A DNA stretch of 16,089 nucleotides. Source: Phlyctochytrium arcticum. Its lineage: Eukaryota; Chytridiomycota; Chytridiomycetes; Chytridiales; Chytridiaceae. The notes under the pieces were generated by a model. That model did no database searches. It was not told the origin of the DNA and saw only the letters and a list, made by a program, of their open reading frames with translations. This document shows positions 1 to 9,800 of this stretch, one piece after another. The position numbers and the translations under genes were made by a program. Each line of letters opens with the position of its first letter. Position 1 is the stretch's first letter. The DNA lies in the NCBI GenBank assembly GCA_025602905.1, contig JAHLKI010000087.1:1-16089 (forward strand), written 5' to 3'.

Positions 1-679
1 TCCTCCAACGGCACTACGCCATCAGATCGAAAATCCTGTCCTCGATCTTGGCTGCGCGCAAAAGAACCAATCACGCCATCATGTAAGGTATTGACCGGCG
101 ATAGCGGCATCATCCAGCAAAAACAGTCAACCTTTCTAGCAACGCCCCGCATTTTACAATAATTACTGTTCACAAGCGAATTATTCAAGAGAAGAGTGCA
201 TATTTGGATGGGCCCAAACCGCGAGAGGAGCAGCCAAAGGGTCACTAGGAGAAGGTCTTATAATGCTTGTTAGAGTACACGACCCTAAGATGTACAATCA
301 AGCTTGAGGGAGCTCGTCAACGTGTGCGAGAGCTTTGTTTTTCGTATGTGCGTCAATATCTTGTTTCATATACTTACAATACACCGTCCCACTCCATACA
401 TACCCCACAATTCGCACGTACTCATAAACCCGTCCATCCCATACTCATAAACACATACATCCCATCTCTCAACAAAGATCGCTTACACACACACACTAAG
501 TTTTTTTTCGTTTACAGAAAGAAAATAAAAAAGTAACGAGATTGGAGCGGAGAAAGATGTTGGTCAAAAAAGAATGAAAGAAGTGTACACAAAAAAAGGA
601 AAAGGAAAAACAACAATGATGGTTTGGGGGGTAAGCAGGGTAGCGAGTGATGCAAGCGGGGGTATCCAAAATAATTCCA
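1..679. other. 3' flank of trehalase; possible end of an off-window gene
   Basis: No complete gene is supported here. The first 86 bases are open on the plus strand in frame 3 and end in TAA at 84-86, with a basic C-terminal-looking peptide (AARKRTNHAIM). Plus frame 1 is also open to TAA at 160-162, and a minus frame starting with ATG at 152 is open to the left edge. Three competing open frames mean none can be chosen. From about 360 to 500 the plus strand is rich in CAT/CCC/CA, including a short CA run. From about 500 to 660 it is purine-rich, so the trehalase transcript, read on the minus strand, would have a strongly pyrimidine-rich 3' UTR. No AATAAA signal is obvious on the minus strand. 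Confidence 0.4.
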
Positions 680-3600
680 TCAAATGACAACCGAAGGAGG
701 GGAAGTACTAACTCCATGTCCCTTGGCTATACTCTCATGATGCCACGACTGTTGCTGTTGTTGATGTTGAACAGGGTGTTGTGAATGATGCATGACAGCA
801 GCAGCAGCTTCAGCCGCGGCCGCAGTGGGGTTATACACCATTTTATAGGTGGGCGAGTCCTCGACTCTACAAAAGAGTTGTTCGGGGGGAGTTAGCGTTC
901 CGAGGGCTCGACGCATGTTTTTGGTTAGGTATTGGATTCCCAGCTAAAACAAAAGTGAAGAGATGTAAGTCATGAGTGGATAGAGGTGGTGACGGGATGG
1001 TACACATACCTGGAAACTAGCATTCATCCATCCAAACCCTTCACGAACCACAAACCGGAAATCAGCGCCTACGTTCCCATACTCTACATTCACTTTATGC
1101 GTGAGCATAACCACATCAAATTTCTCCGGCACAACACCATTAAAATCCACAAACGATTTCGTAATCGTGTACATCCACCGGTAGGCCGTCCGACGGGCTT
1201 CTTCGGCATATCCGTATTTCGTGAGCGCAGGCCACGCGAGAATTTGATGGGGGGCCCAGCCGTAGGGGTAATCCCATTGTCGGTTGGGACGGTCCAAGCC
1301 AATTCGACCACGGGAATCTTCGGTGCCGGAGACTAAACCACCGAATACTTCAAAGAGTTCGAGGGCGCGGGGGACCATGACATCGGCCTGTTCTTGTGTT
1401 GCACATTCGGCCCAGAGCGCCCATAAGCAAGTGACAGTTTCGTAGACGGATTGTTCCATTTCGGCACAGTCGTAGTCGTAGTAGAGTCCTGCAGAGGGGT
1501 TCCAGAGGTACTGGTCAATCAACGCCCGCATGCGTTCAGCCAATTGCGAAAAGAGTTCGGGGTAGAACCAGACCGTAAAGTAATTCTTGCCTTCTGGGAT
1601 GTCGTAAGTGGGCATAATGAGGTTTCCGTGGACATCACTGGTCCGTTCCGACTTGGGACCGGGAACGGGTTCCTTGGTATTGACCCAATTGGCATACTCT
1701 TCATCCACCACATCGTCAAAGACCATGATTCCCTTGGCCCAGCCTGACTCCCATCCGCCGTTGTTTCCAATGGACGCATCGACACCTTTGGCCTGCAAAT
1801 TCTTGTGCCAGTCCAAGAATCGGTTCAAAAATGTATCATCAGGCCCCCGACGCACACGGAGTTTGATACACCCCCCAAACTCTTCCACAGTGACTCGAGC
1901 CAAATCCATGTCGTATTTGTATACCAAACTGTTAAGATCAATGGTGGCCAGATTAGCACATCGCTTTTCGTATCGGTAGGTCGTGTCGTGACCACTTTCA
2001 CGGACGGCACGGTCATGCACAAAGTAAGCGTCCAGTTCAGGTTCCTGAATCTCATCTTCGGCGTACATGCGCATGTACTCTTCAAGCGGAATACCGGCCT
2101 TCTCGGCATAAGGTTCCAAAATGTGGTTAAAATGGGACGCTTCAGTTTCTGGGGGCATGCCAATTCCTTCGGGGTGGAATTTGCAAAGACCGACTACGGG
2201 GTCCAACCGGGGAGCAGCCATCCAGACACTCAACAGTTCCTTGATTGAGGCACGGTACCCCTGGGCATTCCATATTTTCAAAGCGGCTGGTGTCCAAGTT
2301 CCCTTGGAAGGCAGGGACCGGGCGACTTGGGCAATCATGTCCGTCAAGAAGGGTGGTTGGGACCGGGTCAAGTAGTAGGATCGGTTGGCATTCAGGATTT
2401 TGCCATAGTGTTCAATTTCATAATTGAAATTTTCCACCATTCCACGAGCAAGTTCAATTCGACCATCGACCAACAATCCCAAGGCTTCAAAGTAACTATC
2501 CCATCCATACATTTCGTTGAACCGTCCACCGGGTACTACGAAAGGCGTACCCCGAATCGTCTCCTTTCCCGTTTTGGAATCTTTGGTTTTACGGAGCGCA
2601 AGAGACAGGATACCCGGATGTTGATTGAGGGATTTGACGTAACGCGGGGAAATAATTTCGGGAAGACGCACAACGTCCAGATTCAAGTGAGGACGAGCCG
2701 CTGCGACTTCGGTGTAGTAATCAAAGGCAAGCTGGTCATGAAATGGAACATAGACGCGAGGCTGTTGATCGTGTGATCGGTTCTTGGGATCGTTGCAAAT
2801 CACTTCCAGTCCTAATTGTCCAGAATTAGCAAGTAATAGTGGTAATCACATCAATGAAGAAAAGAAAGCAAACCTTCTGCATCAATTCGCCGCGTCAAAC
2901 CATCCCAAAAGTGGAATTTGATCAATCGACTCAATCGATCCAACGGGTTTTCATTCAACCGGTCTTCATCCAAGACGATAAATTTACGGCCATAATCTGC
3001 AGCCAGGGCCAACTCTTGGAGCAAGTTGGACAACATGTATGTTCCCCGGATCTCGTATTTGCGATATCCACTCGAATTGGCCGTGCCGAGTTGAAAAGTT
3101 TTGGGGCCCGTGTCCTGTACTGTAATTTGGAAATCACCGTCGGTATCTTCCTGAGCCAGAATCATGCCTGGGTATTGGAGTGAGCACTCAAATTGGTATA
3201 ATTTAGAAGGATTTAGAACATACGCTGAGTTTCTTCGACATCAATAAGAAACTTTCGGGCTTTGCCCACGACCTTTTCATCATGGGAGCCACGACGGCGA
3301 CGGCCAAATTCCTTTTCCTCGGGCGTAGCCTGTACTTTTTGTCGATCGGCAAACAAGTTGGCATGCGACTGGGAGTTAAAGAGATTAGGATCTCGCTTGT
3401 GCCAAGTGAATATTTTGAAACACTCACTATAGACAGGGTACGGTTTCTTTGCAGGCTAAATTTGTCTGGATCCGGGCCATGACCGTGGGCCAGCCGATGA
3501 TCCCTATCCTCATAATTCAGCTCTTCTTCAATATGGATATTTTCCTGCCGACGTGGAATTTCTGCAAATGCACGGGTACGATGCCCTGCTAGCGCAGCCG

Positions 3601-3700
3601 ATCGTGGCTCTACATGAATGGTGGTAACTGATGCATCAGGAACCAGTTGTGAAGGGTGACCATGGTTCTTGTTGTGAGTCGGTACCGGGTGCGGTGCCAT
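680..3700 (-). CDS. NTH1: Neutral trehalase (GH37), calcium-dependent, 5 exons
   Basis: This enzyme hydrolyses trehalose to two glucoses in the cytosol, mobilising a storage and stress sugar. Exons on the minus strand are 3700-3428, 3368-3224, 3167-2874, 2811-1010 and 943-680. The four GT-AG introns (59, 56, 62 and 66 bp) join in frame to give 925 aa. The N-terminal part holds kinase-type sites RNRTLS (Ser90) and RRRRGS (Ser119), the kind used by PKA and 14-3-3 to activate yeast Nth1. An EF-like calcium loop, [12 protein letters not shown], lies at about 147-158 with ligand spacing as in yeast. Catalytic-domain signatures are [14 protein letters not shown] (331-344), ESGHDTTYR with the likely catalytic acid Asp513, [10 protein letters not shown] (749-758) and PEKFD with Glu800, the likely base. 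The protein is longer than typical fungal neutral trehalases, about 750-780 aa, because of a long N-terminus, roughly 90 extra residues near 560-650 and an Ala/His/Gln-rich C-terminal tail. The start is the first in-frame ATG of a well-composed exon; a TTAAATAG element lies upstream. Confidence 0.95.
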
Positions 3701-3866
3701 GGTGAAAATTCAACCTTGAATAGAAATCAAGTTCCTGAATCCTCTATTTAAGTGATAAATATGATTGCAATTCCTAAAAACGATGGAGAGAGATGGGATT
3801 TAATAAAAAAATTCTCTTGTTTTCTCTTCTGAAAACAAAATTCTTCCATCTTGCGGAGTTTGGTCA

Positions 3867-4552
3867 TCAAAATGCGGTAGCGTTGTCCCCACTATGAAAC
3901 TGACTGGTTTGACCCTGCCGCTTGGCGGTTGTTTGCACGAGCCGTGCATTATTCTGCGCCCACTTGGAGTTCCCTCCACATCCTCTCTTTTCCTCCAAAA
4001 CCTCCATCTTCTTAGCAACCGCCAAGAATGCCCGTGCCCAAGATGTTACCTTTTCAAGAATCACCAATTCTCGAGGCGCTTGTTCGGCCACGTAAATCGT
4101 ACGCAAATTTTGTATAGACCCGGTTTTTTCTGCTCAGACAGGGTTAGCGTCTTTGTCTCTTCAACGTAGTGCTGTAGTCAAAAAGTATTACCCGATCGTC
4201 GTCTTCGTTGTCCAAATGGGTGATGCGACTACGTTTTCAAATGCCCTTTTTTCTTCAAGATTCCTCAAGGCAGCCTATCGTTGGGAATAGACGAAACCCA
4301 ACAACGGTTATCGATATAGTAGGGACGGTAGTAAGTTTTTCTGGTATGGTAGCAATATAGATTGCGAGAGGCGTTTTTTTGGGGGACCGGGGGCTGCTGT
4401 CGCTGTCCGAGCGTCGTCGATGATGCAGTGACGCGCACGGGGGCCGGGGCGGCGGGGTCAGATCCTTCTTTTTGATTTCGGGTTTTGTACATTTCCTTCA
4501 TGACTTTTTCCTTCACTCGACTATGCCCATTTCCATCAACGGCCATTATCAT
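3867..4552 (-). CDS. Uncertain spliced hypothetical protein
   Basis: I do not recognise this gene. The best-supported part is the 3' exon 4129-3867: an open frame of about 87 codons with protein-like composition (TIYVAEQAPRELVILEK, then a Lys/Glu-rich helical stretch and a polar tail). It is preceded by a strong 3' splice site with a CTAAC branch-like motif and CTGAGCAG at its end. A consistent model is exons 4552-4298, 4228-4192 and 4129-3867, introns 69 and 62 bp, 184 aa, starting at MIMAVDG. The first intron uses a weak GTTTCG donor. Other frames around 4190-4260 are also open and coding-like, for example one reading LDNEDDDR, so the upstream exons may be wrong. It lies in tandem between two minus-strand genes, 166 bp upstream of the trehalase start. 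Confidence 0.3.
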
Positions 4553-5175
4553 AACATTTTTTCATGATTAGGCCAGAATTTGCTTTACATCCAGCCTGGA
4601 GAGACGCTACTTGGAATATCATACGCGAAGTACTGGCATAGTCTGATGCCCAAAAAGCAACAAGGCCAACCCTCACGCACGATCCAGGATGGACCCTTTC
4701 CTTCCGCCTTGCTGTATAGTCTCGCGTGATGCGCTGTCCATAGGATTTACCATCCATCCCAAGGAGGCGCTGATCGCAAGGGTCGTCGTCTCCTACTTTT
4801 TTGCGACTCTTCGAGTGAATAACTTTCCTCGCAGAAATCTGCAGCAAAAACTTCGAAATATGAGCTAGGGTTGGCGACTACGACGTCACAGATGGTGATA
4901 TGGATATGGGCGGAGTTGGCCGGTCCAAGTCGGAGCGACAATCATAAATCGATTATCACAGGCCAGGCTGAAGAGTCGGAGCAGAACGGAGGGCACGAAA
5001 GGAGTCAAAGGACCAGTGAGCAGTAGGAAGATGATGGGAAATACAGACGATGAGCCTTTTTTTATCAAGAAACAAGAAATATGAGACACGATGTGTGGGA
5101 CTGGCTATGTACAAGGAAAAAAGAGATGAAAGCATTGCTATGCTGAATGATCTTGCGTTGGTTCCAGATACGCCT
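4553..5175. other. Intergenic stretch, no firmly supported gene
   Basis: This lies between the 3' end of the Gly/Gln-rich gene and the hypothetical gene at 3867-4552. It probably holds the 3' UTR of the former and the promoter of the latter. One possible small spliced minus-strand gene was seen. A frame reading ISARKVIHSKSRKKVGDDD runs up to a GTAAAT donor near 4750. It can be joined through a 50-bp intron to a Trp-rich frame containing GPSWIVREGW and ending in TAA near 4590. No start codon or family match supports it, and the intron would be shorter than the 54-67 bp seen elsewhere, so it is not annotated as a gene. Confidence 0.35.
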
Positions 5176-6112
5176 TTACTTTCCTGAAGAAGATAATGGG
5201 GGTCAGACTCATGCAGCACGAACACCGATCGTCGTCAGAGTACTCACTGCCCTCGCCAACACCTTCCTCGGCGTAGTACACCACCTTCTCCACCAGAATC
5301 GGCTGACCCTCGAGTTGAGCTCCAGATTCACCGCCGCGCTCATTCTGTTGTTGCTGCGCATGCGGAGCACCTCCCATCTCGCGAGGATCCATTGATTGCG
5401 CCGTAGCTCCCGAGTGCTGATTGCCCGTAGATCGGTTGCGCTCGCCTCCTGAAGGCATACCGCCGCCGGCCATGCTGGTATCCTGTCGAGGTTGCTGCTG
5501 CTGTTGACGACCCATATACGGCATGTTGGCTCCAGCTCCCATCTCAGAGTTGACTCCCATGCCGCCGCCTTGAGACGGGCCACCCATATGGGGAGCTCCA
5601 CCGGCAACACCGCCGCCAGTAGGAGCAACTTGCGCACCACCACTCAAAGGCTCTTGTTGTTGAGGCATGGCCGTTCCCGACAACGGCTGAGAGCCGCCCA
5701 TTCCGCGAGGACCAGATGTGTTGCCGGTGCTGCTGTAGGCGCCGGCTTGACCAACACCCATGGATGTAGGACCTCCTGTAGCCCCGGCAGTCGAAGTCTG
5801 CGACTGACGCAGCTTTTGAGCCGCGTTCTGCAGGTGCTGCGCTTCTTCTTGAAGATGTTGTTGAGCTTTGGCATACTCGGCTGCATTTAATTGATACTAG
5901 TGAGTTATGTTGTGGTTGACTTCATTCTATAGAAATGCTCTACCTTCAGCCTTGCTCTCATACTTGGCAGCCGCCTCTGGAGAACCTGCACCACGCTCGC
6001 GCATGGCCTTCTCGGCAAACTCCTCTGCCTAAGGGATGTTCCTTTTAGTATCTCTTCTAATCACCGCGACCGGCAAGCTTACCTTCTCTGCGTCTGACTT
6101 TCTACTGAACAT
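5176..6112 (-). CDS. Small Gly/Gln/Met-rich protein, 4 exons
   Basis: I do not recognise a family. Exons on the minus strand are 6112-6083, 6028-5944, 5880-5248 and 5183-5176. The introns are 54, 63 and 64 bp, all GT-AG, and the product is 251 aa. Residues 1-65 are charged and alanine-rich (MFSRKSDAEK, AEEFAEKAMRERG, then a Gln/Glu/Ala helix), probably helical or coiled coil. Residues about 66-225 are low complexity, rich in Gly, Gln, Met, Ser and Pro with runs of five Gln and four Gln, and likely disordered. A short conserved-looking end follows (VEKVVYYAEEGVGEG). The last intron has a GTGAGT donor and a pyrimidine-rich acceptor; splicing gives a protein ending in RK. If it is retained the frame stays open to 5138 and the product is 285 aa with a different tail containing DDDRCSCC. 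No signal peptide or membrane segment is seen. The start ATG at 6112 opens a ten-codon first exon. Confidence 0.72.
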
Positions 6113-6834
6113 GCTTAGGAACCCAATCGTTAACAGTGAATGAAATGGTTATATGTGGTTGTCGTTTTCCACTTTTGCTAGCTTACTGAACGAAGGCGGG
6201 CAGGTTCTGTCCCCCGTCTCTTATTATACCCCGCAAAAGCGGGTCGGTCTCCACTTTCTTACACGTAATTGCATTGCCCCACATGTTCTGGTGCATACTG
6301 GAGCCCCCGTTTGGGTGGAGAACCTTGGCACACTTCCTGGGCTTTTTGTTGTCATATGGTTCACAAGTCCATACCAGTGACCTGTCACTGTGCCCATTGC
6401 AGATTGGAAACTTGGCATTCGACAGTTGCATCTCATGAAAACTCTTCCAGGCATAAGGGAAAGAAAGACCTGGACCGGATTTGGGACTGTCACTTTTGCC
6501 CGACGCGCAGCGGAGATTCGCGAGAGCAATGACAAATTGGCGGCACAGCCATGCCACCACTCATTTACCTCAAAAGGGCTAAAGTGAAAGGAAGTGTTCG
6601 TTTTTCGCGCTTTCACCAGGTCCAAAAGGTTTTTTTGCCCCTTGCTTTACCGGCATTACCACTCTTGCAGCAAAACAGACTGCAAAAAGAATCGATACTC
6701 AAGAAGGACATAGAAAGCAAGATCTGTATTGGTGTGGATTGGAGAAGTGTACTTTTGCTTACCGGGACAAAAAGAACAACCAAAGGAAAAAAGTCGTGTC
6801 AATTGAGAGAATCTCAATGTCAGTCTAAGGAACA
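6113..6834. promoter_or_regulatory. Divergent intergenic promoter region
   Basis: This 722-bp space separates the starts of two divergent genes, the Gly/Gln-rich gene (minus) and the 1579-aa protein gene (plus), so it should hold both promoters. A 16-base near-palindrome, CAGTGAC-CT-GTCACTG, lies at 6375-6390 and could be a binding site for a dimeric factor; this is inference. A minus-strand open frame of 125 codons (6183-6560) lies here but has no family likeness or splice logic and was left out. The plus gene has AACAATGCC around its ATG. Confidence 0.5.
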
Positions 6835-9800
6835 ATGCCTGTCGTCGTCCCGCTCGCGTCTGCCATTTCGCAAAAGCAGCAACAGCAAGAACAAGATCAA
6901 AAAGATCCGATCCCCCGTCCACGGCCCATTTCCTCCAACAATGAAAGATCTCGACTTTCGCGCCGGGTCAGTGGAATCGAAATTGACGCAGTCCAAGCCC
7001 AACGACTCCAACGACTCCAAGAACTAAACGAACGGACGACCGGGTTGGAAGCTCGCGTGAAACGGATTAGTCGGACTTTGAGTGTGGCCGATGTGGAAGC
7101 GTTACAAAAACGGAATTTGGGTGTTGAGAGGGTATACCCCGTTTTTGATAAGACGAAAGCGACCAGACGGGGCTCGGCTCTTTTTGTGGTTCCGCCTAGG
7201 ATTAGTTCTGCTTTGGGGGGTATTACTGGGGAATTGTGTCAATCGCCTGGTTCAATCGCAGAGGATGGGTTGCCTGCATCTCCTGTTACTCTTACATCCG
7301 GATCTGATGTCGTCGAATTACGATCCCCTGACGCCCCTGCATCATCAAATGAAGCAAGTACGCGATCCACATCAAGCAGTACTCAAGTCATGATGACCAC
7401 CAAAACAACAACAACAACCACGACTCGTCGTGGCGGGGCGACCACCACCAAATCTTCCCGCAAATGGTCAACCATCCCTCCCATCGTACTAGAAACTATC
7501 GCTGAAGATGATGCGAGCCCTGACCACCATCACCATCACCACCCAACACTCAAAATCCGCGATTCGGCCATTGACATGCGCGAATTGTTGCAGACCAATG
7601 AGGCCGCTGGGGCTATCGTTTCTCGGGATTTGAAGGAGGCTGGGATCGATGAAAAAGCTGTATTGGTTGAACTTGCCCCGCAGCAGATTGGGGTCGAGAT
7701 GGTCATGCCGATCGTCAAGGCTCGGATTACGGTTATTATGCAGCAAAAGGAGTTGGAAGTGGGTGTGATGCCCCTTGAACCTGAATTGAAATTCCAGATA
7801 TTTGGACCGGTCTGTGAAGGTCAAGTAACGGTACAAGAGACAAATTCGGGCAATGCTTCAAAAACCGAACTGGATGTGGATGTACCCACCCCCTACAAAT
7901 ACGTAGCACCAACATGTGAAGCTTCCTGGTCTTTTTCCCGGATTAAATCCAAAACAGTCACTCGCATCGACCCAATCATGCCAACCCCCACCGTCCTCGT
8001 ACTCCCCTCCTCCATCGCGGCCACTCGAAAACTCTCATTCACGCGTGAACAACAGGCCGCCGAACGCGATATTCTCCCCCCACCACATCGACCACAACGC
8101 CGTAAATCTGGATTTGTCCTGTCACTTGTTGCCGGTCTGGAACGAAATATCCAAGCTGGTGATGAACCCGAAGACTCTACTCCTAAAAAAGTGTTTCCGA
8201 TCGCTCATGCAGAGGTAGTTGAAGTACAAGCCGAGAATACCAAGGATGTAGAGTTGGATGATGTCGCGGCACCTGTCGAGTCGGCGTTCTTGTGGCCAAT
8301 TGCCAACGCTATTACAGTCGAAGGATCAGAAATACACTCCCTGCAATCAGTATCCTGCATTCCACCTGCTACACCGATCATTTATCAGGTTTTGTGCGGG
8401 GTTGTGTGTGCACGATCTACTGAGCTGGATATGGTGGAAGAACGGGAAGTTCGGGTGGAGGTACTGTCACCAACGACTGAGTGTACTTTTTGGTGGCCGG
8501 TCGTGGAAGCGAAACAAACAGTCTTGGAAGATGGGTATGAGTTACAGCAAGTCGATCGGTTGGATCACAATCCCACGGCCAATTCCCACATCTTCCCGAT
8601 TTCTAAAGCTGTAACTGTGGACTACACCCTCCCACCACCTCAAGACGCTGTACGCGACGTCGGATCACCCACAGAATACACAGTTGTAATGCCATCATCC
8701 ACCGCTACCCCACTCCAAACCCCTATCTTGGATGGTCGCCAAGTCAAGATTTTCCCAATTAATGAGCCTGTTCACATTCAACTAATTGCACCGGTAGCCC
8801 AAGCGACCTGGACACGTTCTGCTAGAGTCAAGCACGGTGATACGATTTTGGAAGTTGTGGATGCGGTTCCTGTTACGATGATATACCCCAAGAATGATGC
8901 GGTGGTGAGAGTTTTGAAAGGGGTTGTGGATCAGGAAGCTGTTCTTGACCAGGCATCGACACCGATATCTGTTTCGTGGCTTTGTGAAACCCAGAAAGCA
9001 ATTCGTTCTGAAGTTGGGCTGGGTGCTCAGGATGTCATTCCGGAAATGGTGGAACCTGTATCTGTTTCTTGGGTTGTCCCCGTCAGTTCTGCCTCCGAGA
9101 ATGTATCGGAAGGGCATTTAGGGCATGAGGCTGTTTTGGAAACGGATGCGAGTGTATCGGTTTTGAGCCTGTATCCGGCCGCAAGGGCCGTGGTCAGTGA
9201 ACTGGATGTGAATGAGAATGAAATCGAAGTTGAGGAGGGTGCTGCACCTGTATCAGTCTCATTTTTGGAAGATGGGGTAGATACACCTCGGTCTGTTTTG
9301 GACCAGGCAAAAGCCGAACCGCAATTCATCCCAGCGTCACTAGATTCAGCATCTGACTCCAACTTTCTGCAAACCCTGGCCGATTTGAATTCAGTCGAGG
9401 ATGCGAGCACCGTTGACCGCGACATTGTACTTCAAATGGTGGCGAAAGCGGTTGAGGGTTCGTTTGATGAACGGAGTGTGTCGTTGAACCATGTGGGTGG
9501 TGTGATGGATAGCAAGAGTCGTGATCTGGATGTTGTTGAGGTGCCTGTGGAGCAGGATCTAGTCACCGGGCTAAGTGAGACCAGTGATGTTTGGCCGATA
9601 GCTGAAGGCACAATGCGTATTCTCGACACACTTGTGTATCACGAGATGTCTATGGAGCGAGATCTGGTGAATGGGCCATGTGAGACGAGTAGAGTATGGC
9701 CGATTGCTGAGGGGAAGACGCGCATCCTGGATGCAAGTGTGGATGCCGAGGTGTCTGTGGAGCACGATCAGGATCCACGCGAGACAAGTGGGTTGTGGCC

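Noticed and set aside
1..162. Possible 3' end of a plus-strand gene, or 5' end of a minus-strand gene, at the left edge
   Set aside because: Two plus frames and one minus frame are open over this short distance; none resembles a known protein, so no choice can be defended.
360..500. CAT/CCC-rich stretch resembling a tandem repeat
   Set aside because: The units are irregular and short; it reads as low-complexity 3' flanking DNA, not a defined repeat array or CRISPR.
4036..4074. Possible 39-bp intron (GTAACA to TGCTAAG) inside the hypothetical gene's last exon
   Set aside because: It is well below the 54-67 bp of all other introns and the sequence is in frame and protein-like.
4590..4850. Possible two-exon Trp-rich minus-strand mini-gene
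   Set aside because: It needs a 50-bp intron, below the local range, and has no clear start codon or family match.
6183..6560. 125-codon minus-strand open frame in the divergent promoter region
   Set aside because: It lies directly upstream of the start of the Gly/Gln-rich gene, has no recognisable motif, and overlapping frames on both strands are similarly open, so it is probably chance.
7489..7836. 115-codon minus-strand open frame rich in His and Asn
   Set aside because: It is the antisense shadow of the 1579-aa gene and reflects its codon use.
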